Shown here one piece after another: positions 35,364 through 44,152 of a stretch of 58,326 bases of DNA (within the stretch, counting starts at the first letter, position 1; every line of letters starts with the position of its first letter). The notes under the pieces were generated by a model. It ran no database searches and was not told the origin of the DNA. It saw only the letters and a program-made list of their open reading frames with translations. This DNA is from CAZKUN01 sp964555935 (GTDB taxonomy: Bacteria > Armatimonadota > Zipacnadia > Zipacnadales > VGFC01). Location: positions 1 to 58,326 of the forward strand of contig CAZKUN010000020.1 in NCBI GenBank assembly GCA_964555935.1. The letters run 5' to 3'. Both the position numbers and the translations under genes were made by a program.

Positions 35364-36872
35364 ATGCCCCGCAAGCAAGACATCCTGTTCCTCAGCGACG
35401 CGCCGGGAGGCCCGGTGGGGGTAGACCTCGATATCCTCTATCCCGGCCGCGTGGCGAAGCTCGATTTCACCAAAGACGCGCATGGCATAGACGTGCTGGC
35501 GGGCTTCAAGCACGTCATCACGCTGGTAAGCTGGGGAGTCAACCTGCCCAAGCTGGACTACCGGGCCGTTCGCCGCTTCGCCCGATCGGGCGGCCAGGTG
35601 GTCTCATGCCTCCTCGAATACGCGCGCGATCGGAAGCTCCACTTCAGCAAGACCCACGTCGGCGACCGCGTCCGCCCGGCCATGCGCATCGAAGTAGAAG
35701 ACGACGTCACGCGTGGCTACTCAGTGGGCGATACGATCGGGTGGTTCGGCACGGTCTCTAGCGCGCCGGACACCTCCTACGAGAACCAGATGCTCCAACG
35801 ACAGGTCATGGGCGTGAGCGAGTCCGAAAAGGTCAGCATCCTGGCGACCTCCACCCTCAACGGCGGCGCTGTGATGGTTGAGGAGCAGGTAGGCAAGGGT
35901 CGCATCCTCGCGCTCGACCTCCTCTCCCCCATCCGCCCGTTCTTCAACTCGCATGGCAGCACGAACAAGTACCTGTTCATCGGCAACCTCATCGGCGGCT
36001 CCGTCCGGTATGGGAAGCACTACCCGGAGCGACTGAGCTACGACGATTTCGTCCAGGCCATGCATGCGCTCGCCGACCAGCATCCTGACCTCACGCTGAC
36101 CCCCGAGGGCCCATGCAGCGATGGGCGCGAGATGTGGTCCTTCGGCATCGGCGATGAATCTGCCCCGACGATCTACGCGGGCGGAGCGATCCACGGGTGG
36201 GAGTGGGAGAACGCCTTCGGACTGCTTCGGCTGACCGAGCTTCTCTGCCAGGATCCGAAGTTCGACGGCTGGGACGCCTCGCGACTGCACTTCCGCATCG
36301 TGCCGATCCAGAACCCCTATGGCTACGACCACTTCGTCCGGCAGAACGCGCGCGGGGTCGATCTGAATCGGAACTTCGACGCGGGATGGGACGAGCTTGC
36401 CGAGGTGCAGGACGTCGTGACACCATGGGACTACAACTACAAGGGCGCGCGGCCGGCATCCGAGCGCGAGACCCAGGTCGTGCAGGCCATCATCGATCGG
36501 GACGCCCCTCGGTGCGCGATGGACTTCCACACGGCGGACTACGTGATGCTGCTCCCGTATAAGGGCGATGAGAAGCTGTTGATGGGTGTCCACCGGGCGA
36601 TCGGCCGAAGGCTGGCGGACCGGTACATCTGCCAGCGGCCATACGGCGGCCCGTACCAGCAAGTCAACATGGACGAGACCATGGATCACGACGCCCCCCT
36701 CCCGTACCTGATCGACTACGCGGCGGGGCAGGGCTGTCCGGCGGCGTTTCTCATCGAGATGTCGGGGAACCGGGATGAGACGCACGCGTTGGTGATGAAC
36801 ACAGACACGGTCGTCGAGATATGCATGGCCGCCGCAAGGCAGTGCGTGCGGTGGAAGCCTCAAAGCGGCTAG
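35364..36872 (+). CDS. M14-family zinc carboxypeptidase with N-terminal GATase1-like domain
   Basis: The ATG at 35364 has AGGGAGG six bases upstream. Residues about 5-240 look like a class I glutamine amidotransferase/ThuA-type fold (DILFLSDAPGG, VITLVSWGVNLP, FARSGGQVVSCLLEYA). Residues about 250-500 are an M14 peptidase with a complete site: zinc ligands His277 and Glu280 in HGWEW, the substrate-binding Asn335-Arg336 pair in DLNRNFD, zinc ligand His389 in DFHTADY, and the general base Glu465 in LIEMSGN. No signal peptide is present, so it is probably cytoplasmic. The fusion is unusual. Substrates could be peptide or amino-acid conjugates; it is the only peptidase in a glycan locus. Confidence 0.85.
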   Translation: MPRKQDILFLSDAPGGPVGVDLDILYPGRVAKLDFTKDAHGIDVLAGFKHVITLVSWGVNLPKLDYRAVRRFARSGGQVVSCLLEYARDRKLHFSKTHVGDRVRPAMRIEVEDDVTRGYSVGDTIGWFGTVSSAPDTSYENQMLQRQVMGVSESEKVSILATSTLNGGAVMVEEQVGKGRILALDLLSPIRPFFNSHGSTNKYLFIGNLIGGSVRYGKHYPERLSYDDFVQAMHALADQHPDLTLTPEGPCSDGREMWSFGIGDESAPTIYAGGAIHGWEWENAFGLLRLTELLCQDPKFDGWDASRLHFRIVPIQNPYGYDHFVRQNARGVDLNRNFDAGWDELAEVQDVVTPWDYNYKGARPASERETQVVQAIIDRDAPRCAMDFHTADYVMLLPYKGDEKLLMGVHRAIGRRLADRYICQRPYGGPYQQVNMDETMDHDAPLPYLIDYAAGQGCPAAFLIEMSGNRDETHALVMNTDTVVEICMAAARQCVRWKPQSG

Positions 36873-36976
36873 CCGCTCGACGCGCCGGCTGTAGGATTCC
36901 GCCTAAGATGAGCGACTGGACACTGGCGGAGGTGTGGGCCCGGTGGCTCAGGACCGCACGCGCTAGAGGAGTATTG

Positions 36977-37822
36977 GTGGTCATGGGAGAGAGAACCGGT
37001 CTGACTGTCTTGATGCTCGTGGCGCTTGTGGGGTGCCAGCCGAAACTCCCGTCCCAGGGGGATGAGACACGGACGGAGAAGCGAGCTGCTGATGCTGCCG
37101 GCGACTCGGAAGCGGAAGATCGCGTGGAGATCGTGGAGCTAGAACAGGTGTCCGATGAGCCTCTCACGCTGGACCCGCCTCACTTCGTCACTACCACTCA
37201 GTCGGGAGAGGCCAGGCAGATGCCGGTGGTCATGGCGCGCGAGGTCTACCAGGTGCGTGCGCAAATCAAGACGGAGGACGATGTCAAGGAATGGTCGGGA
37301 AGGCTGCGGTGTTTCAACCTGCGATCTACCGATCCAGAGATGCCGTACTCCTATTCCTTCTGGGCGCCTTACATCCTGGGGATGCACGAAACGTACCAGA
37401 CCGCCAGCGGAGCCTGGCCGGGAGACGACCTGCGGCTATTCAGCCTTGGGGGCAATGAGAAGACCCTCGTAGGTGGCAAAGAGTTCATATGGTGGATGGA
37501 CGTGTCGCAGCCCAACGAGAAGACCGCGACACTGAAGGGATACCTGCTCAACCTGCACGTCAACCCACCTCAGCCGCACCGTTTCGTGGAGACCGCGATG
37601 GAGGGTCGGTTCTTGGGCCATGGCCCGGACAGGCACAGATACGTCCCGGTTACAGCCATTCTCGGACTGTGGCCCTTCGCGCGCCACAGCGGGCCGGCAC
37701 GCATCACGCTGGAGGAGGTATCCAGAAACGGAGACGGCCACCTCGTCGTCGGAGTCACTGGGATCAAGTCGGACAAGCTGTACACGCTGATCTTCGACGG
37801 GAAGAGCTGGCGTACCGAGTAG
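36977..37822 (+). CDS. Lipoprotein of unknown function
   Basis: The GTG at 36977 lies five bases after GAGGAG; the in-frame ATG at 36983 is an alternative. The signal ends in a lipobox, LMLVALVGC, so the product is predicted to be lipid-anchored. An acidic, low-complexity linker (ETRTEKRAADAAGDSEAEDRVE) is followed by a beta-rich domain of about 190 residues with aromatic motifs (SYSFWAPYILGMHETY, FIWWMDVSQPNEK). No known family was recognised. It follows the M14 gene by about 105 bases on the same strand. Confidence 0.75.
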   Translation: MVMGERTGLTVLMLVALVGCQPKLPSQGDETRTEKRAADAAGDSEAEDRVEIVELEQVSDEPLTLDPPHFVTTTQSGEARQMPVVMAREVYQVRAQIKTEDDVKEWSGRLRCFNLRSTDPEMPYSYSFWAPYILGMHETYQTASGAWPGDDLRLFSLGGNEKTLVGGKEFIWWMDVSQPNEKTATLKGYLLNLHVNPPQPHRFVETAMEGRFLGHGPDRHRYVPVTAILGLWPFARHSGPARITLEEVSRNGDGHLVVGVTGIKSDKLYTLIFDGKSWRTE

Positions 37823-37860
37823 CCCGCCCGCTCAACAGGTAATCGGGTCTTGACGACGAA

Positions 37861-37900
37861 TGGCCTCGGCAACCCTCTCAGATGAGGAGCGCCGAGGCCA
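37861..37900 (+). terminator. Strong stem-loop, possible terminator
   Basis: TGGCCTCGGC at 37861-37870 pairs perfectly with GCCGAGGCCA at 37891-37900. An inner CCTC/GAGG pair (37874-37877 with 37884-37887) extends the hairpin. It lies 39 bases after the lipoprotein stop. The following bases (TGTTGTGTTCTG) are U-rich only in part, so it may be an inefficient intrinsic terminator or an mRNA-stabilising hairpin. Confidence 0.5.
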
Positions 37901-38020
37901 TGTTGTGTTCTGCCATGGCATTGTGTGGGGTCGCGACTGTCTGATGAGGCCGGAACGCCGATGAGCTATCGCGGGCGGCGGAAGCCGTGGAGCACGGGGC
38001 TGTTGGGAAAGCCACACCAA

Positions 38021-38057
38021 ACAGGGGACAGTCCTGCGCAGCCGCTTGGACAGTCCC
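38021..38057. repeat. Possible REP-like relic with two GGACAGTCC units
   Basis: GGACAGTCC, itself an imperfect palindrome, occurs at 38026-38034 and 38048-38056, separated by TGCGCAGCCGCTT. The preceding CCAAACAGG context resembles short palindromic repeats that I associate with RAYT-type elements, but I cannot test copy number. It lies upstream of the oxidoreductase gene at 38114, so a regulatory role is also possible. Confidence 0.35.
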
Positions 38058-38113
38058 GAACGGAGCGACGGCTTCCTTAGCGGCCGCGCATCGAAACACG
38101 GAGGCAACGACAA

Positions 38114-39163
38114 GTGGCGAAGTACAAGGCGGTCATCGTAGGCGCGGGTCGCATGGCGGGGACCATTGACGACGAGACGGTGGATTACGACGCGTGCGGG
38201 GTGCCCTACTCTCATGCCGCGGGCTATGCCGCCGTGCCCGAGATCGAGTTGGCGGCCTTCGCCGATCTCGATCCGGCGAAGGTCGAGAACCTGCAGCAGC
38301 GCTATGGCGTCGCCGGCGGGTACCAGGACTACCAAGAGATGATCGAGCGCGAGAAGCCCGACATCGTCAGCATCGCCACGCCGGCAACGCACCACTGCGA
38401 GGCGGTGCTGTTCGCCGCCGAGCACGGGGCGCGGGCGATCTACTGCGAGAAGGCCCTCTGCTGCTCGCTGGCCGAGGCTGACAGAATGGTCGCCGCGGTT
38501 GAGAGCCGGGGCATCAAGTTCAACACCGGCACCCTCAGGCGCTGGGCGGTGGGCATGGAGACGCTGCGCGACATGATCGAGCGCGGCGAGTTGGGACAAC
38601 TCCAGACGGTCATCACCTACAGCGTCGGTGGCATGCTGCACTCGGCTAGCCATTTCTTCGACCTGATGCTGTACCTGGCCGGCGACCCGGATCTCCACTG
38701 GATCCAGGGCACGGTGACCAACTCTGACTTCGACCCAGAGCCCGAGCGGTGGGATGAGGACCTCTCGGGGATCGGGCAGGTGCGATTCAGCAACGGGGTG
38801 ATGTGTCATCTGCTGAGCACCGGCATGTGGGCGGAGTTCGCGGCGGTCGGCTCCGAGGGGGCGGTGGACATCATGAACAACGGGGTGGAGTTCGCCCTGC
38901 GCCGCCGCCAGCCGGTCGACGGCGGGCGACATTTCGAGTACAAATCGGCGCCGTTCCCACCGTACGAGCGGACCAGTCCCACGGTGCGGTTGATCCAGGA
39001 CCTGGTACAGGCCCTGGACACCGACGGCGAGACGCGCCAGGGAATCCGCCGGGCGGTCAACACCGCCGAGATCGCCTTCGGGATCATCGAATCTCATCGC
39101 CAGGGCGGCGCGCGCGTGGACCTGCCGCTGGCGCGCCGCGACTACTGGATGCACTCGCATTAG
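38114..39163 (+). CDS. Gfo/Idh/MocA family oxidoreductase
   Basis: The GTG at 38114 has GGAGG nine bases upstream. The 349-residue protein has no export signal and is cytoplasmic. The Rossmann motif is VIVGAGRMAG. The family EKP motif reads Glu112-Lys113-Ala114, so the Pro is replaced by Ala. SHFFDLMLYL supplies the usual His and Asp of the active-site helix. It begins a three-gene operon with a DUF4091 protein and a second oxidoreductase. Such enzymes oxidise sugars or their acids with NAD(P); the substrate is not determined. Confidence 0.9.
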   Translation: MAKYKAVIVGAGRMAGTIDDETVDYDACGVPYSHAAGYAAVPEIELAAFADLDPAKVENLQQRYGVAGGYQDYQEMIEREKPDIVSIATPATHHCEAVLFAAEHGARAIYCEKALCCSLAEADRMVAAVESRGIKFNTGTLRRWAVGMETLRDMIERGELGQLQTVITYSVGGMLHSASHFFDLMLYLAGDPDLHWIQGTVTNSDFDPEPERWDEDLSGIGQVRFSNGVMCHLLSTGMWAEFAAVGSEGAVDIMNNGVEFALRRRQPVDGGRHFEYKSAPFPPYERTSPTVRLIQDLVQALDTDGETRQGIRRAVNTAEIAFGIIESHRQGGARVDLPLARRDYWMHSH

Positions 39164-39183
39164 ACATCACCAGGGGAGCGCTC

Positions 39184-41571
39184 ATGAAACTGCGAGTCCT
39201 GACATTCGTTGCATGCGTGGCCTGTGGAGGAGGCATGGCTATGGGCGCCCGTGATGCCCCCGAGACGTTGATGATCGCCGATTTCGAGGACCCCGGCGTG
39301 CTCGACCGGATGATAGCGAACGACGGGGTCTCGATCTCGCTGAGCGATGAGGACGCGGCGTCGGGGGAGCACAGTCTGGAGGTCCGCGTCGAGCGATTCT
39401 CGTCGCACGGGAACAAGTGGCCAGACGTCTTCCTCATTGACAGGTACTTCACCACCCCGATCGACCTCACGCGGCACTCGCGGCTGACCACCATCGTCCG
39501 CAACGTGACCGAAGGCCTGGCCACGGTCCGCATCACGCTGTCCAGCAAGCCGTACAATGATGGCGGACGCAACCTCGAGGGCGACGGTTTCGTCATCCCC
39601 GGTGGCTCGACGATGGTCTGCGGTCTGCCCACCTCGCTCTTCAGGCGTTCCATGAACGACCCCTCGTCCGTGCAGGGACTGATGTTCGTGTTCCCCGCCA
39701 ACGAGACCGAAGCCATCTACCGGATCGACGCGATCCAGGCCGTCTACGAGCCGGCCGAGGGCTCGCCCGCCGAGAAGCTGACGGCGGACGCGGACGCTCT
39801 GCTGCAACAGATTCAGGGCTTGGACGCGAAGGTCGATTGGGACGGCGTGCCCGCCGATAGAGCGCCCGCGCTTCGTCAACGCATCCCGGAGCTGGCTAAG
39901 GCGGTGACTGACGTGCAGACGCGCTCGGACCTCGCCGAGGTCGAGGGATGGCAGGGCGAGTTCAACCAGAACCGGGACACGCTCGACGCGACCGCCCGCC
40001 AGCTTGGTGAATTCGCGCTCGCCGACAAGACGGGGTTCCATCTCTGGCAGCGTCCGCGCTACACCTACGCGCGCCGCAACGCGCTTCCCAGCTTCTCTAG
40101 CCCGCCACTGGAGCGCATCGACGTCGAGATGGCTCGGAATGAGTTCCGGGACGCGAGCTGGATGGTCACGGCTTGCGACGGGGACGCCGAACTTGACGTG
40201 CAAGTGGAGTCTGACGAGGCGGACCTGACAGACGCGGTTCAACTCCGCTGGTCGGAGTTCGTCACGCCCGCCGACGGCGAGGAGTACGCTGACGTTCTCG
40301 TGCCCGTGGAAGGCCCGCTGGCGATCCCGCAAGGCGAGAGCCGCGAGCTGTGGCTGACCTTCGATACTCGTTGGCACAACCTCAACGCGGGCCGCCATTC
40401 ACTGAGCCTCGAATTCCGCGACCTCGCTAGCGGGGCGAGCCAAACCGTGCCGGTGGAGCTGACCGTCTGGGCGTTTGAGCTGCCATCGTACGACTTGCTC
40501 CCCAACAACGCGTACGTGGAGTACCACAACTCCGAGATCGGCGCTGAGGTGCCTGACGACGGCGTCCGACACATGAAAATGTACGGGACGAACATGGTCT
40601 ACGTCTACCCGCACGAACTCCCGTGGCCTGTCGAGGTCGACGAGGCTCTCAGCATCACCACCTTCGATGCCACCACGCTGGTGAACCGAATCGAACCCAT
40701 CCAGGAGGCCTGGGACGCGGCCCCCGGCGACGACCGGCTGAGGTGGGTCTTCGCCCTCACGGGAGCCCCGGAACGCTTGCTCGAAGACGATTCGGTGGTC
40801 TTCCTGTCGAGCCAGTGGAAGGGCGTCCTGGCGCAGTGGCTGGGGCGCTTCAAGGACCTCATGGAGTCGCTGGGCATCGCCGAAGGCGACTGGATGTTCG
40901 TGCTGGCCGACGAGTCGAGCGAATCCGTCCTGCTCACCTATGAGATCCCCTTCGCCGAGATGATCAAGGACATCGACAGGCAGATCATCCTGAGCTGCAA
41001 CGCGAGCCAGGTCATCAACGATACGGCGATGGCCGCTCGCTTCTTCCAGGCTTTTGATGTCCTCCAGCCCTGCCTGGACTCGCTCAAGCCATCACCCGCC
41101 CTGCGCGAGTGGATGGGCGTCAACCGCAGGCCGCTCTGGACGTACCGGTGCCAGTCCATGGCCGGGCTGGACAAGAACCTGTACGACTACTACCGGGTCT
41201 ACGCGTGGGAGAACATCAAGTACGGCATCAGTGGCACGGGTATATGGACCTACTGCGCGCAGGGCGACAGCGCGTGGGGCGAGTCCAAGCGCAGCCTTGC
41301 CTACAACCTCGTCTTTAAGCATCGCGACAAGTCCGAAGTCGTGCACTCCCGGCGATACGAGTTCTATCGCGAGGGGCTCGACGATTACCGCTACGTCCAA
41401 GCCCTGCTGGCAGCTAGCCAAGACAAGGGCCCGAAGGCCGAGCGGGCCGCGGCGGAGCTGGTCGACGAGGCCATCGCGGATATCACCGCGGACGTGGGCG
41501 ATGTGACGCGAGGCGAGAAGTGGCGCGCGCGGATTGCGGAGCGCATCCTGAAGCTACAAACCCGGAGGTGA
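39184..41571 (+). CDS. Secreted DUF4091 (GH123-like) glycoside hydrolase
   Basis: The ATG at 39184 has AGGGGAG upstream and starts a signal peptide (MKLRVLTFVACVACGGG). The product has 795 residues. An N-terminal beta-sandwich (about 25-190, LMIADFEDPGVLDRMI) is followed by a helical linker, a second sandwich (LWLTFDTRWHNLNAG) and a TIM-barrel region. The C-terminal signature of DUF4091 is visible: GTGIWTYCAQGDSAWG, then SRRYEFYREGLDDYRYVQAL. DUF4091 is related to GH123 N-acetylhexosaminidases, but the precise catalytic acids are not certain here. It lies between two oxidoreductase genes, suggesting that released sugars are then oxidised. Confidence 0.85.
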   Translation: MKLRVLTFVACVACGGGMAMGARDAPETLMIADFEDPGVLDRMIANDGVSISLSDEDAASGEHSLEVRVERFSSHGNKWPDVFLIDRYFTTPIDLTRHSRLTTIVRNVTEGLATVRITLSSKPYNDGGRNLEGDGFVIPGGSTMVCGLPTSLFRRSMNDPSSVQGLMFVFPANETEAIYRIDAIQAVYEPAEGSPAEKLTADADALLQQIQGLDAKVDWDGVPADRAPALRQRIPELAKAVTDVQTRSDLAEVEGWQGEFNQNRDTLDATARQLGEFALADKTGFHLWQRPRYTYARRNALPSFSSPPLERIDVEMARNEFRDASWMVTACDGDAELDVQVESDEADLTDAVQLRWSEFVTPADGEEYADVLVPVEGPLAIPQGESRELWLTFDTRWHNLNAGRHSLSLEFRDLASGASQTVPVELTVWAFELPSYDLLPNNAYVEYHNSEIGAEVPDDGVRHMKMYGTNMVYVYPHELPWPVEVDEALSITTFDATTLVNRIEPIQEAWDAAPGDDRLRWVFALTGAPERLLEDDSVVFLSSQWKGVLAQWLGRFKDLMESLGIAEGDWMFVLADESSESVLLTYEIPFAEMIKDIDRQIILSCNASQVINDTAMAARFFQAFDVLQPCLDSLKPSPALREWMGVNRRPLWTYRCQSMAGLDKNLYDYYRVYAWENIKYGISGTGIWTYCAQGDSAWGESKRSLAYNLVFKHRDKSEVVHSRRYEFYREGLDDYRYVQALLAASQDKGPKAERAAAELVDEAIADITADVGDVTRGEKWRARIAERILKLQTRR

Positions 41572-41577
41572 GAGGGA

Positions 41578-42666
41578 ATGTCACGATATCGCGTGGGCCT
41601 GATCGGGACCGGACGTATCGGCAGCGAGTTCGAGGATGGCTCCGATGAGCATCCCGTCAGCATCGCCGGGGCATTCAGCGCGCTCCCCGAGTGCGACCTC
41701 GTCGCCGGCTGCAATCGAGGCAAGGAACGTCTCGAGCGTTTCGGCAAGCGTTGGGACGTGCCCGCCCTCTACCACGATTGCCAGGAGATGCTCGCGCGCG
41801 AGCGCCTGGACATCGTGGCCATCGCCACGCCGCCGGGACTGCACCGCGATCAGGTCATCGCCGCCGCCGAAGCCGGCGTGAAGGGCATCTTCTGTGAGAA
41901 GCCCATGGGGCTCTCCCTCGGCGAGTGTGACGACATGATCGCGGCCTGCCGACAGCATGGGTGTCATCTACTGGTGAACTGCTCCCGCCGCTGGTCGGGC
42001 ATCTTCGAGGCCGTCCGGCGCGACGCGGCCGCCGGCCGATGGGGCCGATTGCTGCATCTCGTCGGCTACTGCCAGGGCTGCAAGCCCCTGCCCGAGTGGG
42101 AAGCCGACCACGAAGGCCCCATGCTGCACGACGCCGTGCACATGTATGACATCATGCGCTTCTTCGCCGGTGGGGTGCAGTGGGTTCTGGGCACGGCCGA
42201 GCGCCGCCATCGCCACGACATCCGCACGGAGGACACCGCCCTCGGGATCATCCAATTCGACTCCGGCGTTCAGGGCGTCGCCATCGTAGATGAACTGACC
42301 GAGCACTCGCTGTTCAAACTCGAACTGCACTTCGAGCGAGGCCTCGTGACGCTCGGCAGCGGGCAAACGGTCGAGAAGGCGGTCCCAATCGAGGACGTCG
42401 GGGAGGACTGGTGGGCGTCTCTGAGCGATGACACGCTACCCGAACCGGCCTGGGAGGGGACGCCCATTCTGAACGCGGCGCAAGACCTCGTCCGCTGCGT
42501 GAAAGACGGCGGCGATCCCCGCTGCGCAGGCGAGGACGGGCGCGCTGCTATTGAGGTCATCGCGGGCTTCTACGAGTCCGAGCGTCGCGGGCACGAGAAG
42601 GTCGCCTTCCCCCTGGATGAGCCCCGGCCCATGCTTGAGGTGATGAAGAGCGAGGGTCTCTACTGA
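41578..42666 (+). CDS. Gfo/Idh/MocA family oxidoreductase
   Basis: The ATG at 41578 follows the DUF4091 stop by six bases, with GGAGGTGAGAGGG spanning the junction. The 362-residue cytoplasmic protein has the Rossmann motif GLIGTGRIG, an intact EKP at 107-109 (CEKPMGL) and an active-site stretch HDAVHMYDIMRFF. It is the third gene of the operon and the third member of this family in the window. Its stop is 12 bases from the stop of the convergent YeeE/YedE pair. Confidence 0.92.
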   Translation: MSRYRVGLIGTGRIGSEFEDGSDEHPVSIAGAFSALPECDLVAGCNRGKERLERFGKRWDVPALYHDCQEMLARERLDIVAIATPPGLHRDQVIAAAEAGVKGIFCEKPMGLSLGECDDMIAACRQHGCHLLVNCSRRWSGIFEAVRRDAAAGRWGRLLHLVGYCQGCKPLPEWEADHEGPMLHDAVHMYDIMRFFAGGVQWVLGTAERRHRHDIRTEDTALGIIQFDSGVQGVAIVDELTEHSLFKLELHFERGLVTLGSGQTVEKAVPIEDVGEDWWASLSDDTLPEPAWEGTPILNAAQDLVRCVKDGGDPRCAGEDGRAAIEVIAGFYESERRGHEKVAFPLDEPRPMLEVMKSEGLY

Positions 42667-42678
42667 CGTCTGGCGGAC

Positions 42679-43041
42679 TCACCGAATGATGACCTGATGC
42701 AGCAGGATACCGGCCACGCAACCGACCAGTGCCACGAATTGCGGCTTGCTGCCCTCGCCGATCCGGACAAGCAAGCTGAGCGTGCAGCCGGATGCGAGAA
42801 AGTAACCGACGCCTTGAAGGACGCCGCCCACGAAGACGAATACGTCAACCGGCACGACGTCGTGGGCGGGCCCGATGAGATGGACGAGCGGGAAGACGGC
42901 CATGGCGGCAAGAACGCCCACAGCCTTCTCCCACCTTCGCATCGCGAACAGCTCCACGAACGCGCCGAAGACGCAGAACCCGTAGCGCTGCGCGAACACG
43001 CCGATCGCCAGGCCGATTGCAAAGACGCACGTGAGGGTCAT
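42679..43041 (-). CDS. YeeE/YedE-type sulfur transporter, second half-protein
   Basis: The ATG at 43041 overlaps the stop of the upstream half-gene by ATGA. The 120-residue product is mostly hydrophobic, with about four membrane segments. It has the family motifs FAQRYGFCVFGAF and YFLASGCTLSLLVRIGEG, including the two Cys residues expected to handle thiosulfate or another sulfur compound. In many relatives the two halves are one polypeptide; here they are separate genes. No TusA or rhodanese gene is adjacent. Confidence 0.85.
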   Translation of the reverse strand: MTLTCVFAIGLAIGVFAQRYGFCVFGAFVELFAMRRWEKAVGVLAAMAVFPLVHLIGPAHDVVPVDVFVFVGGVLQGVGYFLASGCTLSLLVRIGEGSKPQFVALVGCVAGILLHQVIIR

Positions 43042-43514
43042 CGCGATGTCCTCATCATGACGAACACGCCGGCCCAGATCCCAATGCCGATGCCAAGCAG
43101 GACGAGGAAGCTCCCGGGGATCAACGCCGGCGCGCCGCTGAGGGTGTGCCTGACCAGGCACCCCTGAGCCATCGAGATTCCGATCCCCATCAACACGCCG
43201 CCGGCCGCAGCCTGGAGCGCCTTACGCTTGGGCAGAGCGATGGACCAGGACCTCGCCACCGCCAACTCGCCGGAGCGCCACGCCGCCAAGGCCGACCCGG
43301 CGACTATGCCCAGCGCCAGGATCATCATCGCGACGATCGACGGCGAGAGCCTCTCCCCCATGATCGACAGCGCTACCCCGACCGATAGCCCTCCCGGGAA
43401 GATGCCGAACGGACCACCATCAATCCCGAAGGTGGCCGCATAGTGCGCCAGATTCAACGCGCCGATGGCAACGCCAACGATTGCAGCCGCGGCCCACGGC
43501 TTGATCCTGTCCAC
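43038..43514 (-). CDS. YeeE/YedE-type sulfur transporter, first half-protein
   Basis: This is a 158-residue integral membrane protein with about four to five helices. The family Cys motif lies in GISMAQGCLVRHTLSG, and FGIFPGGLSVG is a further conserved-looking loop. It overlaps the second half-gene by four bases, so the two are translationally coupled and probably form a heteromeric channel for thiosulfate or a similar sulfur compound. The pair is transcribed divergently from the NACHT locus, with about 250 bases between. Confidence 0.85.
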   Translation of the reverse strand: MDRIKPWAAAAIVGVAIGALNLAHYAATFGIDGGPFGIFPGGLSVGVALSIMGERLSPSIVAMMILALGIVAGSALAAWRSGELAVARSWSIALPKRKALQAAAGGVLMGIGISMAQGCLVRHTLSGAPALIPGSFLVLLGIGIGIWAGVFVMMRTSR

Positions 43515-43762
43515 GAATGCACCTCACGCGCGGGCGCCCGATGTGTCTCAGTCGAGCGACCGTATCGCTGACAGCCCTTCGCGCGGGGATGCGGCACATC
43601 CTGCTGCCGCGCCGGTTGCAGGAATGGCGCGCCGACGCGACCAAGGTGGCGGCATGGCAGCGGACCATGCGATCCGCCCGGGGCACCCATGGGCAGGCGC
43701 TCGTGGGGCGATGATGAGGCCGAGCGCCGAGGGTTGAGCCGCTCGGAGAGGGAGATCTGGAA
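43515..43762. promoter_or_regulatory. Divergent intergenic region before the NACHT locus
   Basis: About 250 bases lie between the sulfur-transporter pair (minus) and the lipoprotein-like ORF (plus). Short open frames cross it on both strands, but none has a convincing start or a recognisable product. No clear promoter or operator was identified. Confidence 0.35.
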
Positions 43763-44152
43763 TTGAGCACGCCTGACCACGCCCTACCGAGAGTCAGAGA
43801 CGCGCGACGACGCACCTGGCCCGCGGTGATTCTGTGCCTTCTGTCCGCGGCGACCCTATCATCTTGCGTGCGGTCGCCAAGTACTGAAGCGGAGGCGGCG
43901 TTCTCTCAGTCGGGCTGGCTCGTCACGAAGATCAAGGAAGGGCCCTGGAAGGCCGCCGCGGTTGGCGACGGAGAGCACGCGTGGGCATGGAAGCCCAATG
44001 AGAAGGGCATCTGGCTGGTCGATTCATCAGGGGATTTCGCCAACGAAACGCCGCTCTTGCCCAATGTAGCGCCCGGGGCCAGGGTCGCCTCCGTTGCGAG
44101 TGGCCAACGTGCGCTCGTAATCCTCGAAGCCGACTATGAGGGGGGAAAGTGA
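43763..44152 (+). CDS. Lipoprotein-like N-terminal part of the propeller-NACHT protein
   Basis: The TTG at 43763 is preceded by GAGAGGGAGA. The 129-residue product has Arg-rich residues, a hydrophobic segment at about 18-34 and a lipobox-like LSSC with Cys35. The rest (WLVTKIKEGPWKAAAVG, GIWLVDSSGD, RALVILEAD) looks like the opening strands of a beta-propeller and stops abruptly. The stop TGA at 44150-44152 overlaps the GTG start of the next ORF by four bases. Reading through with one extra base joins it to the next ORF to give a continuous strand pair (ALVILEAD...ARVFRIGLA). I therefore think it is the export signal and first blade of one split gene rather than a complete lipoprotein. Confidence 0.7.
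   Translation: MSTPDHALPRVRDARRRTWPAVILCLLSAATLSSCVRSPSTEAEAAFSQSGWLVTKIKEGPWKAAAVGDGEHAWAWKPNEKGIWLVDSSGDFANETPLLPNVAPGARVASVASGQRALVILEADYEGGK
44140..44149 (+). promoter_or_regulatory. Candidate -1 frameshift site GGGGGGAAAG
   Basis: The upstream ORF reads GAG GGG GGA AAG TGA. In the downstream ORF's frame a stop (TGA) lies at 44137-44139, so the two frames are both open only across these ten bases. G GGA AAG fits the X-XXY-YYZ slippery heptamer in the correct phase for -1 slippage. The run of six Gs is also a natural site for a one-base indel, whether biological phase variation or assembly error. Confidence 0.6.

Noticed and set aside
37832..39160. 442-codon minus-strand frame opposite the oxidoreductase at 38114
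   Set aside because: Low-complexity His/Arg/Val-rich product; the plus strand encodes a complete Gfo/Idh/MocA protein.
43420..43815. 131-codon minus-strand frame across the gap before the NACHT locus
   Set aside because: Arg/Ser/Pro-rich, no start signal, and overlaps genes on both sides.
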